Shown: positions 1 through 10,860 of the stretch, piece after piece
Position numbering within the stretch: position 1 is the first letter of the stretch
Layout of the letters: every line of letters begins with the position of its first letter
NCBI RefSeq assembly: GCF_029525575.1
Contig: NZ_JAPDIA010000003.1
Location: 798,214-862,213 of the forward strand
From: Cohnella rhizosphaerae
GTDB lineage: Bacteria; Bacillota; Bacilli; Paenibacillales; Paenibacillaceae
Reading direction: 5' to 3'
DNA: 64,000 bases
Made by a program: the position numbers and the translations under genes
The notes under the pieces: generated by a model
What the model was told of the DNA's origin: nothing
Databases searched by the model: none
The model's input: only the letters and a program-made list of their open reading frames with translations

Positions 1-15
1 AGGAGCGATTAAAGG

Positions 16-1750
16 TTGAGATTCACTAACGTATGCGGCATGCTCGGCAACCCCAACTTCTACGGCGATCCCTACCAGGAGCATACCGCGGAAAAAATCG
101 AACAGCTGAAGACGATGAATATCAACACGGTGTTCGTCAATATCGCTTGGTCCCGGCCGTGGATCGACGCGGTCAATTTGGAAAACGTCGCTGTATCCGC
201 CAGCTTCCCGCTGCTGAGCGACATGGAGGAGGTGGAGCGGCATAGAAGGAGTCTCGCCGCAAGAGTCGATGCGGTCAAAGCGGCGGGGCTTCAGGCATTC
301 GCGCTGTTCGGCATTCCCCGGTACTTTGACTTTGCCAATTATCCCGAGTCGTACGGCGTGCTCAAAGGGAGCACGCTCAGCACGATCTCGCCGGGCGACT
401 CCGTCGCCTGCGTTCGCAGTCCCGAGGTGCGGCGGCTGTACCGGGAGCTGTTCGCGGACCTGCTGGCGCATATGCCGGAGCTGGACGGCATGCAGGTGTA
501 CACGTACGACGAGCTGGCCGAGGTGTGCGACGAGGACAGCGATTGTCCCAGATGCCGGGGCATTCCGGCGGATGAGCGGATTCCGGCGTTTCTGAACGGC
601 TTGCACGAGGACCTGCAGGCGCTGAAGCCGGGGTTCGAGCTGTGGTGGGAGCCGTGGGAGCTGTCCGCCGCACAGACTTACCGGATTACGGAACGGCTGG
701 ATCCGGCGATCGGGCTGGCGCTCCATTCGACGCTGCACGAGGTGTACTTCGTCAACGAGACGGACCAGTGGTTCCGCAATCTCGCGGCGATCGCGAGCGA
801 TCAGGGGCGGAAGGTCGTCGGCGAGATCTTCGCCGGCGGCTCCGGCGAGGATCTGGGCAATATCGCCGGTTATCCAAGCCCTCGCTTGGTTTACCAGCAG
901 ATTCAGGCGCTCGCCCGGGTGCCCGGCGTGACCGGCATGAAGGAATACTTCGGCTTCCCGCTGGAGTACGCTTCGGTGAACGAAGAGACGATGCGGCTCG
1001 TCGCGCGGGACCCGTACCGTCCTTGGGACGGCGTGGAGGATGCGCTGGCCGAGGCTTATGCCGCAGATGAAGAAGGACGCCGCATCCGGCGGTTCTGGGA
1101 GTACGCCGCCCGCGCCGTCGAGTTCATCCCCTGGGAGCTCAGCTGGGTGCTGCGCTTCGGCAATCTGCCGCCTTACGCGGAATACTGGGGGGCGCGCTTC
1201 GTCGATCTCTTCAAGACGCCGTGGTCGACGCCGAGCTGGCTGAGCAACCGCCGTTCTTTTTATCTGGTCGTCGACGGCGAGACGAACTTCACGAAGCGCA
1301 TGCAACTGGATCTCATCGAACGGCTGCGGATGGCGGCGGATTGGCTGGATCGGGCGGCGGCTGAAGCCGGCGGGACGCGCGTGCGCGAGGCGAAGCGGGC
1401 CGGCTTCGGATTGCAGCGCGAAGCGGTGGCCATGCTCGGGCACATGGTGAAGTGCAGGCTCCATCACTTGGAGCTCAGCTACCTTGCAGATCGGCTGCGC
1501 GCCGGACAGGAGGAGCCGGAGGCAGGCACCGTCGTGCGCCGCATCGCTTCGCTGCTGGAGGCCGAGCTCGATAATGCCGTCGGTTGGATGCAACTGCTGC
1601 AGCGCTCGGACGTTCCCTACACGTTCCGCGGCGGCGACGGGAGCGCGCTGAAGCACGAGACGATTGCAGCGACGATCGGGCGGATCGAGGAGGCGAAGGG
1701 GGGTGTTGGAGCAGAAGGGTCTTGCGGCCTGGCGCGCGCGCTATTTTTGA
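16..1750 (+). CDS. TIM-barrel glycoside-hydrolase-like protein, C-terminal frameshift
   Basis: Function is not recognised beyond a probable TIM-barrel hydrolase fold. The protein has strand/helix alternation typical of (beta/alpha)8 barrels (for example VFVNIAWSRPW near residue 39), a cysteine cluster CDEDSDCPRC at about 171-180, and an aromatic WWEPWE stretch near 209. There is no signal peptide, so it is probably cytoplasmic. The start is TTG at 16 with AGGAG at 1-5. The six-G run at 1698-1703 appears to hold one extra base: removing it gives an end reading KGVLEQKGLAAWRARYF and a stop at 1748-1750. As written the frame runs on to 1800 and would swallow the lacI promoter. The neighbouring LacI regulator and secreted glycosidase suggest carbohydrate use. 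Confidence 0.6.
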
Positions 1751-1761
1751 CGGATTACCTT

Positions 1762-1790
1762 TTGACAGCGGGAAAGCGGTTGTTTACACT
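1762..1790 (+). promoter_or_regulatory. Sigma-A promoter of the LacI-family gene
   Basis: TTGACA at 1762-1767 and TACACT at 1785-1790 are separated by exactly 17 bp. The promoter lies 12 bp after the repaired stop of the upstream gene and about 60 bp before the LacI start codon. Confidence 0.75.
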
Positions 1791-1798
1791 TACGGAAT

Positions 1799-1812
1799 AA
1801 TGAATCGTTATC
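1799..1812 (+). promoter_or_regulatory. Candidate LacI-type operator (autoregulatory)
   Basis: AATGAATCGTT at 1799-1809 is identical to the left part and centre of the inverted repeat at 2914-2929. It sits just downstream of the -10 box at 1785-1790, over the expected transcription start, where a LacI-family protein would repress its own gene. The right half is poorly conserved. Confidence 0.5.
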
Positions 1813-1851
1813 GGTCCAAGTTGGGCCTGCGTTTATGGAGGAGTTGCGCGT

Positions 1852-2886
1852 ATGGTCAGAATCAAGGACGTCGCCGAACGGGCGGGCGTCTCCGTCGGTA
1901 CGGTGTCGAAGGTCATCAACAATACCGAGGGCGTGTCCCGGAAAACGAAGGCGGCCGTCCTCAAGGTGATCGCCGAGCTCAACTATCATCCCAACTTGTA
2001 CGCGCGCAACATGCGGGCCAAGTCGAGCCGCACGATCGGCATCTTCGTGCCTTTGATCAACGAGCCTTATTTTCTGCCGTTCTACGACGGGATCAACAAG
2101 CGTCTCGAGCAGATCGGCTACACGCCGATCTTGTTCTCGGGCATTACGCAGCAGTCGTCCGAGGGCACGCTGGACCTGCTGTCCCAGATGATGCACCGCA
2201 ACCTGGACGGGCTGATCGTATCCACCTACGGCTGGGACGACGCCACGATCGCCAAGCTCGCCCGCATGGCCGAGGAGATTCCCATCGTCTCTTACAAGCG
2301 CAAGTTCGAGGACTCGCCGATTCACTCGGTCGGCGTCGACGACTTCGAGGGCATGTACCGGGCGGCAAGCCATCTGCTCCAGATCGGGCACCGGCATATT
2401 GCCTACATGAACCCGGCGCCGGAGCTGGAGACGAGCAGGCAGCGGCTGGGGGGATACCGGCAGGCATTGGCCGATCACGGCGTGGAGGAGCGGTCCGAGT
2501 ACATCGTCGATTGTCCCTCCTACCGCATCATGGACGGCTACCATTATGCGCACCGGGCGCTGCAGACGCGGCCGCTGCCGACCGCGATCATCGGCGGCAA
2601 CGATACGCTGGCGATCGGCGTCATGAAGTATTTGCAGGAGCTGCAGATGCGCATCCCGCACGACATCGCCGTGATGGGCTACGACGAGCTGCCGCTCGCC
2701 CAACTGATGTCGCCGCAGCTCAGCACGATGTCCCTGCCGACGGAGGCCATGACCGCGCTCGCGGTCGATCTGATCGTCGGCTCGGAGAGAGGCGGCGAGC
2801 CGGCCCGGCACCATGCGTTCGATACGAAGCTGATCGTGCGCAGCTCGACCGACATGACCGCGAAGGTTCATTTGGATTATCCATAA
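1852..2886 (+). CDS. LacI-family transcriptional regulator
   Basis: A 344-residue sugar-responsive repressor. Residues 3-22 form the LacI helix-turn-helix (IKDVAERAGVSVGTVSKVIN), followed by a hinge (NYHPNLYARNMR) and a periplasmic-binding-protein-like effector domain from about 60, with the usual AIIGGNDTLAIGVMKYL and VMGYDELPLAQL segments near the C-terminus. Length is normal for the family. The ATG has a GGAGGAG ribosome site. It lies between two carbohydrate-active genes, and operator-like repeats flank it upstream (1799) and downstream (2914), so it probably controls itself and the large secreted glycosidase. The ligand cannot be told from sequence. Confidence 0.93.
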   Translation: MVRIKDVAERAGVSVGTVSKVINNTEGVSRKTKAAVLKVIAELNYHPNLYARNMRAKSSRTIGIFVPLINEPYFLPFYDGINKRLEQIGYTPILFSGITQQSSEGTLDLLSQMMHRNLDGLIVSTYGWDDATIAKLARMAEEIPIVSYKRKFEDSPIHSVGVDDFEGMYRAASHLLQIGHRHIAYMNPAPELETSRQRLGGYRQALADHGVEERSEYIVDCPSYRIMDGYHYAHRALQTRPLPTAIIGGNDTLAIGVMKYLQELQMRIPHDIAVMGYDELPLAQLMSPQLSTMSLPTEAMTALAVDLIVGSERGGEPARHHAFDTKLIVRSSTDMTAKVHLDYP

Positions 2887-2913
2887 ACCGCGCGGTCTTT
2901 TCTTTTCGGTGTT

Positions 2914-2929
2914 AATGAATCGTTTCATT
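2914..2929 (+). promoter_or_regulatory. LacI-type operator ahead of the secreted glycosidase
   Basis: AATGAAT-CG-TTTCATT is an inverted repeat with a CG centre, matching at six of seven arm positions, the classic layout for LacI-family sites. It lies 45 bp before the start codon of the glycosidase gene and shares 11 bp with the site at 1799-1809. Confidence 0.65.
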
Positions 2930-2973
2930 TTCGAGTTGACGATTTTATTATCGATGATGAGGAGCGGATTCGA

Positions 2974-5900
2974 ATGATCGCGAAGTTTTCCTGGATGAAG
3001 AAGGGGGCATTGTTTTTATCCATGGCCGTGTTGCTGGCCTCGTGCGTCCTGTGGCCGGCGCCTGCGCGGCACGCCGAAGCGAACGCCGACGTCGGCTTGT
3101 TCTCCGATGCGTTCGGCGGCACGCTGGCGGGCTGGACGCCGCAAGGCGGAACCTGGAGCATCGTCTCGGGCGAGCTCGATCAGTCCGATCCGGCCGCGGA
3201 CAGGCAGATCTACGTCAATCAATCGCTCGATCAGGCGCGTATCCGCATCCAGGCCGACGTGAAGTTCGTCACCGCGGGCTCGGCCGAGATCCTGCTGCGC
3301 CGCAGCGCCGGCGGGCCGCACAATTCCGTCCGGCTCGACGCCGCCAACCAGACGATCGTTATGTGGGTGAACGGCCATTCGTACAGCCTGCCGTTCGCGC
3401 TTGGCACCGGCGTCTGGTATACGGTCAAGGCCGAGGCCAACGGAACGAACGTCAAGCTCTATGTGAACGGAACGCTCGCGATGGAGCGCAACGATTTTCC
3501 CGAAGAGGGCACGGTCGCGGGGCTGGCTTCTTCGGGCGGACATGTCCGGTTCGATAATGTAAGCGTTACCCAGGTCAACGAATGGGACCGGGACTGGGAT
3601 TCGCTCGTGAACGGAGCCAAGTTCGTCAAGGAAGGGGCCGAGCGGCTCGACTACGGATACTATGAATTCCCGCTCATCGGCCTCGGGGGGCACGACGTTT
3701 TTTGCCGGTCCGACGGGCTTCACCAAGCCGGATGCGCCGGGCAAGGATACGACCTACCACAACTTCGCCCACATCCCCGCCATTCTGTACGACTACTGGT
3801 GGCATGCCGATACGAAGCGCGTGATGCCGTTTCAGCTGAACGGCGGCTACGGGACGTCCGCGAGTCCTGACCCGGGCGCGATCGACGGCAGCGCCTGGAA
3901 GCAGACGGTCGACGTGCGGACCGGTCTGATGACGACGGCGCTGCGCCTGACGGCGGGCGCGCAGACCTTCGACTCCAGACGCTCCGCGTTCGTCAATCCG
4001 GACGGCGTCCTGGTCATGAAGGTCGAGGACAGCGTGTCCCATACGTTCAAGCTTCAGGTCGGCCGGACGACCAACGCGGATGCGGACGTCGCCTCCGGTT
4101 ACGGCGCGATTTACGACAACTACGCCATCTCCTACGCTTCGATGACCGACGGACTGGTCGCGAAAAACGATTATGCGGGCACGACCGAGCGCATGACGCT
4201 GGCCGTCGCCGCTAGCGGGCAAGGCGTGTCCGTCGACACGGCGGGCGGGACGATCTCCGCAACGGTCGGACCGGGGCAGCCGGCTTATTTCTACTTCGCT
4301 CCCGGCTCTTCGCTGAAGGATGCCGATCCCGTCGCTGCGGCTGCGAGCAAAGCCCAAACTGCCGTCGGCGGCGGATACGCGAATCATGCCGGCGCTACGG
4401 CGGCCTGGTGGGACGACTTCTGGGGCAAGTCGAAGGTCGACATTCCGGACCTCGGCATGGCCAACTGGTACATCCGCTCCCTGTATTACCACGGGGCCAT
4501 GATCGGGAACAGCGAGGTGCCTCCCGGCGCCTACGGCACCAACCCGGACGGCTTCGACGGCGCCGTGCTGCCCGAGTTCGATCTCGTCTACAGCCACTTC
4601 GCGATGCTGTACAGCAATCATGCGGACGTCAGCGAGGCGATGACCGACTGGTACGAGCGGATGCTGCCGAACGCGGAAGCCGTCGCAGACGAACCCTACT
4701 ATGGGTATCCGAGCGGCAGCGCCAAGTACGCGTGGCTGATGGGCTACAATGCCAAGCCGATTCAGAATCCGGGCCTCGAGCAGGGCTGGCGCAGCGACTT
4801 CCCGGGGGGCAACGTGGCGGCCATGGTACTGACGCAGAAGACGTTCACGAACGCGGATCTGACGTCGGCCAAGGAGCTCCTGCAAAAGGTAACGAAGGCG
4901 CAGCTGGCGCACCAGGTGTATTTCGACAAATGGCAGGGGTACGCGCACAGCGGGGTATGGAGCCCGACGCCCTGGGACCCGAACGCGCTCCACCCGGGGG
5001 GACGGCAACCAGAGCACGGCGGCGATCTGGTCGATTCGTCAGGCCCAGAAGTACGGGGTGTCGAATGCGACCTGGGACGCGCTGCTCCCGCAATTGCTCG
5101 ATCCGTTCTGGTACAATTCGCAGACGGGCGCGGACATGACGCTGCTGGCGCAGCCGTTCTGGTGGATGCAGACGCGCGATATCATGACGCCTGAGGCGCT
5201 GGCCACGTATCTGAACGTCGCGGCTACGCAGATGGACTATACGTTCAACCAGGGCTGGGCTTCCGTGCTGGCGTCCAAGCTGCATCTGGCCGACGAGGCG
5301 CTGCGCACGGTCAAGCTTGGCCTGAAAAACGGCGTCCATCTCTACGACGACATCAGCATGGTCGAGACGCATACCGACGGCGAGGATTACAAGAAAGCGC
5401 CGGAGATCGGCGCGCACGGGGCCTATGTGGCCGCGATCGACCAGATGCTGCTTGACGGCGACAACGACACGGAGATCCGGGTGTTCCCGGGGACGCCGCA
5501 GGCTTGGCTGGATCTCGGCGTCGGATTCGAGGACCTGCGTACGAACGGCGGCATTCTAGTATCCGGCACGTACGACGATGCTGGCATCTCCGTCACGCTG
5601 CAAAATACGGATGCCTCGGCGTCGCGTACGCGCACCGTGTATATCCGCGTGCCGGACGGCGCTACGACGGCGACGGATGCCGGCGGCCTCGCGGTGCAGG
5701 GGGTGGATGAAGGCAACTTCGCCAAGCTGAACGTAACGCTCGCCCCCGGCGCCAGCCGTACGATCTCCTTGACCGCCTCGGCAGGTACGGCCCAGCCGGG
5801 CGCGTTCGATATTCTGCTGCCCAGACAGGACGCCGCGCAGGTCGGCGCCGCGAACCCGCGGTTCGGCTGGAACTGGTCCGACGGCGCTGCGAGCTACAAG

Positions 5901-7682
5901 CTGACGGTGTCCAAGCGGGCGGACTTGTCCAATCCGCTGTTCGACCAGAACGTGGGCCGCACGATCCAACATACGTTGAACCAGGCGCTGGAGCCGGGCG
6001 TGCGCTACTACTGGCAGGTGACGGCCGTGAACGCGGGCGGCTCGGTTGCCAATACGGGAGGCATCAGGACTTTTACTACGTACGGGGAACCGGTCGACGA
6101 CGATTTTTCGGCCTTGCGGTATCTGAATTCGTACTGGAGCGGTTCAGGTTGGCCGGCAGGGCTGAACAACGGGCTGCTTGAGGTGCGCGCGGTCGGCACG
6201 GACCAGAACTTCATCGTGCAGCCTGGCGCGAAGGGAAACTTTACGGCGACGGCCAAGATGACTTACCTGCCCTCGCAATCCGGGCAGCAAGCGGGACTGG
6301 TCTTGCGGCTGGACAACCAGCACTACGTCAAGTTCGTCCGCAAGTACGACGGCGGCGCCAAGTACGTGCTCGGCGGAGCGGGTTTGACCGGCGGCGGTAC
6401 GTATGCGGACCCGCATCCGTCGGCGCAGACGGTTTATGTGCGCATCGTGAAGCAGGACGATACGATCCGGGCCTACGAGAGCGCGGATAACCAGACGTAC
6501 GCGCAGATCGGCGGGGATGCCGCCGTGGCCCTTGGCGCCGAGTTCGGCGTCGGGTTCATCGCGTCCTCGGCGGGTGCGGCGAACGAGAACACGTATGCGG
6601 CGTTCGACTGGTTTCAGTATCAGAAGCGCGGGATGAACGACGAGTTCGCGGGCCGTTCGCTCGAATCGGCCTGGGAGCCGACGGGCGCGTATACGGTCGA
6701 CGGCGGCAAGCTGAATCTGACCGTTCCGGCGAACGAGGGCTTTGCGGAGCACCGTGTGCTGCGAGCGATGGCGGGCTCGGATTACGTGCTGACGACGAAG
6801 CTGGATTACAAGCCGGGCGCCAACTACATGCAAGGCGGCCTGCTCGTCTGGCAGGACGCGACGCATTACGTGAAGCTGTCGCGCACGTACAACGGCGGCC
6901 ATACGCTCGAGTTCTCCGGGCCGACGCTGAGCGGCGGCGCATCCGTGGCGGATCCGGTGCCGGGGGCGACGATTTACTTGCGGCTGCAAAAGAGCGGCAA
7001 TACGTACGCAGCCGACTATAGCGCGGACGGCGCGGTGTGGACCGGAGTCGGCAGCGGCACGGCGGCGCTGACGTCGCCCAAGGCGGGCGTGGCCGCAGGC
7101 TCCTTTTCGGCGGCGAGCGGGACGGTGCCGTTCGACTGGTTCCGCGTCGAGACGATGGACGACGAGTTTGGCGGCAGCGCGCTGGCCGGCAAGTGGAGCG
7201 CGTCCGGCACGGCGACCGTCTCCGGCGGCAAGCTGCAGATCGGCATCGCGGCGAGCTCCAACGACGACACGGGCAAGGTCGTGCAGACTGCGGCGAGCGA
7301 GGATCTGTCCCTGATGGCCAAGATCGACTACAAGCCGACGCAGAACTATCAGCAAGCCGGCGTGTTGATCTGGTACGATGCGACGCATTATATCAAGGTG
7401 GATCGGCAGTACAACAACGGCGGCAGGCTTGAATTCTCCGGCCAAGGGCTGACGGGCGGCGTGAGCATCGCCGATCCGGTATCCGGAGGGACGATCTATC
7501 TGCGTCTCGACAAGGCGGGATATTACTACCGGGCGTACTACAGCGTGGACGGCGACTATTGGACGCCGATCGGCGGCTACGGTTCGTCGACTGCGTCGGG
7601 CACGGCGCGGGTCGGCGTCGCCGCCGCCTCGTTTAGCGCGGCGACCGGGACGGCGTCGTTCGACTGGTTCAGGGCGAGCTGA
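2974..7682 (+). CDS. Large secreted multidomain glycosidase, two frameshifts
   Basis: Repaired length is about 1568 residues. An N-terminal signal peptide (MKKGALFLSMAVLLASCVLW region) is followed by a LamG/concanavalin-like domain (about 40-200). Next comes a long six-hairpin-like catalytic region (about 215-850, with ILYDYWWHADTKRVMPFQLN, LPEFDLVYSHFAMLYSN and FWWMQTRDIM), then a Fn3-like module and three related beta-sandwich domains of the DUF1349/concanavalin kind, each with a QAGLVLRLDNQHYVKFVR-like core. The six-G runs at 3685-3690 and 4996-5001 each carry one extra base; dropping them joins three frames into one protein. It is likely an extracellular polysaccharide-degrading enzyme under the upstream LacI regulator. 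The exact GH family is not assigned. A real pseudogene is possible but less likely. Confidence 0.75.
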
Positions 7683-7754
7683 CCGCGCGGGCTGCGGCTC
7701 GTGCTTCTGTGACGCATTGGCGTGCTCGCGAATAGGGATCGCGCTCTTTAGGGA

Positions 7755-7784
7755 TTGACAACCTCCGCAGCCCTCCGTTAGAAT
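7755..7784 (+). promoter_or_regulatory. Promoter of the serC-serS T-box leader
   Basis: TTGACA at 7755-7760 and TAGAAT at 7779-7784 with 18 bp between them, immediately ahead of the T-box leader. Confidence 0.7.
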
Positions 7785-7790
7785 AATCAA

Positions 7791-8020
7791 ACAATTGCAG
7801 ATCGGAACCATGCCTGTGAAGAGCATCCAACTCGGAGGCGTTCCCGTCAAGAGCGGCCGGGTATCGCGAGATACCGCCGTATCCTAAGTTTACCGGCCCC
7901 GCCCGTTACCGCGGAACCAAGAGGATGAACCGCGCCCCGCGCGCCGGTTCATCAAGTTGGGTGGCACCGCGAGCTGACGCTCCTCGTCCCAATTCGGACG
8001 AGGGGCGTCTTTGCGTTTTC
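7791..8020 (+). promoter_or_regulatory. T-box riboswitch upstream of serC-serS
   Basis: The conserved T-box element TGGGTGGCACCGCG is at 7958-7971. It is followed by a terminator: GACGCTCCTCGTCC (7976-7989) pairs with GGACGAGGGGCGTC (7996-8009), then a T-rich tract. Uncharged tRNA should favour the antiterminator. The two downstream genes make serine and charge tRNA-Ser, so tRNA-Ser is the expected ligand. The specifier codon in stem I could not be placed by eye. Confidence 0.88.
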
Positions 8021-8051
8021 AAACGACAATCTTGGGAAAGAGGCGATGGAA

Positions 8052-9152
8052 ATGGATCGGACGTACAACTTCAATCCGGGACCGGCGGCGCTGCCGCTCG
8101 AGGTGCTGGAACAGGGACGGGACAGCTTTATCGAGTTTGCGGGACAGGGCATGTCGCTTTTGGAAATGTCGCACCGCAGCAAGCCGGTGGAGCGCATGAT
8201 CGCGGAGACGGAGCAACTGCTGCTTGAGCTGATCGGCCTGGAAGATGCGGGCTACCGCGTGCTGTTCATGTCGGGCGGAGCGAGCGCGCAGTTCGCTTTG
8301 CTGGCGATGAATCTGTTGACGGCGGGCAAGGCGGGGCGTTACGTGCTGGCGGGCAGCTTTTCGGAAAAAGCTTACGAGGAGGCGCTGACAGTCGGGGCTG
8401 CAGAGGTGCTGGCGAGCGGCAAGGAGGCCGGGTGGGCGAGACTGCCGAGCATTGAAGTGGCTTTGACTGCTCTGACGGAGGAAGATACCGCCTACGTTCA
8501 CGTGACGACGAACAATACGATCGAAGGCTCGCAGTTCAAGACATTTCCGGATACGGGCGGTATTCCGCTGATCGGCGATATGACGAGCGACATTTTGAGC
8601 CGGAAAATCGACTGGACGCGGTTCGCGATGTTCTATGCGGGCGCGCAGAAGAACCTGGGCCCGGCGGGCGTCACGGCCGTCGTGATCCGGGAGGACCTGC
8701 TGGCGGCGTCGGCGGCGGCGAAGATCCCCGCGATTTTCCGTTATGCGACCTATGCGAGCAACAATTCGCTGTACAATACGCCGCCCGTGCACAGCATTTA
8801 CATGATGAAGCTGATGCTGGAATGGACGGCCCGGCAGGGCGGCGTCGCCGCAATGGAGACGCGGAGCGCGGAGAAGGCGGCGCTGCTCTACGAGGCGATC
8901 GACGGGAGCGGCGGATTTTACCGCGGCATCGTGGAGAAGCCGGACCGTTCGGCGATGAACGCGACCTGGCGGCTGCCGGACGAGTCGCTTGAGAAGGCGT
9001 TCGCGCAGGAGGCGCAGGCTGCCGGTTTCGCGGGACTCGCGGGCCATCGGAGCGTCGGCGGGATCCGGGCCTCGATCTACAACGGCGTGCCCGTGGAGGC
9101 TTGCCGGGCGTTAGCGGGATTCATGAACGACTTCCGCAAGCGGCGGGGCTAG
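8052..9152 (+). CDS. serC: Phosphoserine aminotransferase
   Basis: PLP-dependent class V aminotransferase converting 3-phosphohydroxypyruvate and glutamate to phosphoserine in serine synthesis. The N-terminus YNFNPGPAALP is diagnostic for SerC, and GAQKNLGPAG holds the PLP lysine at about residue 200. The C-terminus has the expected GHRSVGGIRASIYN. Length of 366 is normal. Two ATGs exist (8046 and 8052); 8052 is preferred because AGAGG lies 8 bp upstream. serS follows after 18 bp, and both lie behind one T-box leader, so transcription should respond to serine-tRNA charging. Confidence 0.95.
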   Translation: MDRTYNFNPGPAALPLEVLEQGRDSFIEFAGQGMSLLEMSHRSKPVERMIAETEQLLLELIGLEDAGYRVLFMSGGASAQFALLAMNLLTAGKAGRYVLAGSFSEKAYEEALTVGAAEVLASGKEAGWARLPSIEVALTALTEEDTAYVHVTTNNTIEGSQFKTFPDTGGIPLIGDMTSDILSRKIDWTRFAMFYAGAQKNLGPAGVTAVVIREDLLAASAAAKIPAIFRYATYASNNSLYNTPPVHSIYMMKLMLEWTARQGGVAAMETRSAEKAALLYEAIDGSGGFYRGIVEKPDRSAMNATWRLPDESLEKAFAQEAQAAGFAGLAGHRSVGGIRASIYNGVPVEACRALAGFMNDFRKRRG

Positions 9153-9170
9153 GGAAGGAGGCTGGCAAGC

Positions 9171-10544
9171 GTGCTGTATATGACTTATATTCGCGAACAT
9201 GCGGAGCTGCTTCAGCATTCTGCGGACCGCAAAGGAATCGCGGTGTCGATTCGCGAGCTGCTGAAGCTGGACGCGTCGCGCAGGTCGCTGCTGCAGGAGG
9301 TCGAGGGGCTGCGGGCGGAGCGCAACAGGCAGAGCGAGGCAATCGCCGCGCTCGTCAAGTCGCAGCGGGCGCCGAGCGGGGCTACCGTTAGAAACGCCGG
9401 GGAACGGGACGCAAAGCTCGGCGATGTGGCGTTGCCCGGCGAAGCCCCGGGCGCCGTCGCATACGAAGCGCTGGTCGGCGAAGCAAAAGGAAAGGTGCGG
9501 GAGGCAAACGCGAAGCTCGCGGCGCTCGAGGCGCGGTTGACGGAAGTCTCGGCCGCGTGGCGATCGCTGCTCGAGCTCGTGCCGAATCCGGTATCGGCGG
9601 ACACGCCGGACGGACGATCGGACGCGGACAATGTCGAGCTGCGCCGGGTCGGAGAGATTCCCGCGTTCGCGTTCGAACCGCTGGATCATGTTCGGCTTGG
9701 CGAGCGGCTCGGCCTGCTCGATCTGGGGCGCGGCGTGAAGCTCGGAGGCACGCGGAGCTACGTGCTGAAGGGCATCGGCAGCCGCCTGCATCGCGCGGTG
9801 CAGCAGCTGGCGCTGGACGTGCTCGAGCGGCGTGGCTTCACGCAGCTCGAGCTGCCGGCCATGATGCGCGGCGAGACGTTTGCGAACACCGGTTTTTTCC
9901 CGACGGGAAAGGACCAGACCTACGCGCTTGCCGAAGGCGACAAATATTTGATCGGCACGTCGGAGGTCGGTCTGGTGTCGTATTACGCGGGCGAGACGGT
10001 GGCGTTGGAGGAGCCGATCCGGCTTGCGGCAGCAACGCCATGCTTCCGAAGCGAGGTGGGCTCGGCGGGGCGGGACGTGCACGGGTTGTACCGGGTGCAT
10101 CAGTTTGCCAAGGTCGAGCAGGTGGCATTGTGCCGCGGCGAAGCGTCGGATGCGATGCTGGAGGAGATCACCGCCAACGCCGAGGAAATATTGCGGCTGC
10201 TCGAGCTGCCGTATCGCGTCGTGGCGGTCTGCATCGGCGACATGTCGCAGAAGTCGCACAAGCAATACGACATCGAGACGTGGATGCCAAGCCGAGGCGC
10301 TTACGGGGAGACGCACTCGTCGTCGAACGTGCTGGACTTTCAGGCGCGCCGGGCGGGGATCCGCTATCGCGACGCCGACGGGACGCTGCGTTATGCGCAC
10401 ACGCTCAACAATACGGCGGTCGCCACGCCGCGCATTCTGATCCCGCTGCTGGAGAACCATCAGCGGGAGGACGGCTCGGTCTGCGTGCCGGCGGCGCTGC
10501 GGCCCTACCTGGGCGGCGTTGCGGAAATTCGAACCGACGCTTGA
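9171..10544 (+). CDS. serS: Seryl-tRNA synthetase
   Basis: Class II aminoacyl-tRNA synthetase charging tRNA-Ser. An N-terminal coiled-coil arm (about 30-130) is followed by the catalytic core with the TSE serine-binding motif (IGTSEVGLVSYY), motif 2 (CFRSEVGSAGRDVHGLYRVH) and motif 3 (NNTAVATPRILIPLLENHQ). The start is GTG at 9171, with GGAAGGAGG ending 9 bp upstream. At 457 residues it is slightly longer than the usual 420-430, mostly in the N-terminal arm, and its first residues (LYMTYIREH) differ from the usual MLD start. It may be a second, regulated SerRS. It is co-transcribed with serC. Confidence 0.93.
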   Translation: MLYMTYIREHAELLQHSADRKGIAVSIRELLKLDASRRSLLQEVEGLRAERNRQSEAIAALVKSQRAPSGATVRNAGERDAKLGDVALPGEAPGAVAYEALVGEAKGKVREANAKLAALEARLTEVSAAWRSLLELVPNPVSADTPDGRSDADNVELRRVGEIPAFAFEPLDHVRLGERLGLLDLGRGVKLGGTRSYVLKGIGSRLHRAVQQLALDVLERRGFTQLELPAMMRGETFANTGFFPTGKDQTYALAEGDKYLIGTSEVGLVSYYAGETVALEEPIRLAAATPCFRSEVGSAGRDVHGLYRVHQFAKVEQVALCRGEASDAMLEEITANAEEILRLLELPYRVVAVCIGDMSQKSHKQYDIETWMPSRGAYGETHSSSNVLDFQARRAGIRYRDADGTLRYAHTLNNTAVATPRILIPLLENHQREDGSVCVPAALRPYLGGVAEIRTDA

Positions 10545-10569
10545 CATCGAGCCGCGCTTCGCGTAAATT
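10541..10569 (+). promoter_or_regulatory. Promoter of the proS T-box leader
   Basis: TTGACA at 10541-10546 and TAAATT at 10564-10569 with 17 bp spacing. The -35 box overlaps the serS stop codon (10542-10544), so proS has its own start of transcription directly off the end of serS. A second TTGACA at 10572 has no good -10 partner. Confidence 0.7.
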
Positions 10570-10575
10570 ATTTGA

Positions 10576-10840
10576 CAATTCACGCTTTTATCTTCACAAC
10601 GGCGAAGACACAAGGAAACGACCTTCCACGACCGGCTGCGCAGAGAGGAAGCCCATGGCTGAGAGGCTTCTCCGACCGGGTGGACGATTCCCGCCTTGCG
10701 AGCCGCAGCGAGGAAGCCGAAGTATTCGCTGCCGGGGCCCTGCCCCGTTATCCGCGAAGGATCGATCGGCCTGCCGATTCGGTCGAATTAGGGTGGTACC
10801 GCGAACGCTTTCGTCCCTGACGGAGGCGTTCTTTTTTTAT
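10576..10840 (+). promoter_or_regulatory. T-box riboswitch upstream of proS
   Basis: The T-box element AGGGTGGTACCGCG is at 10790-10803. The terminator follows: GAACGC (10803-10808) and CGTC pair with GACG and GGCGTTC (about 10818-10830), then seven or more Ts. Placed ahead of proS, it should sense uncharged tRNA-Pro. The specifier codon was not assigned. Confidence 0.9.
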
Positions 10841-10860
10841 ATTTCGGGAGGTGTAGTCGT

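Noticed and set aside
10572..10577. Second TTGACA as the proS promoter
   Set aside because: No acceptable -10 lies 16-18 bp downstream; the pair at 10541/10564 fits much better.
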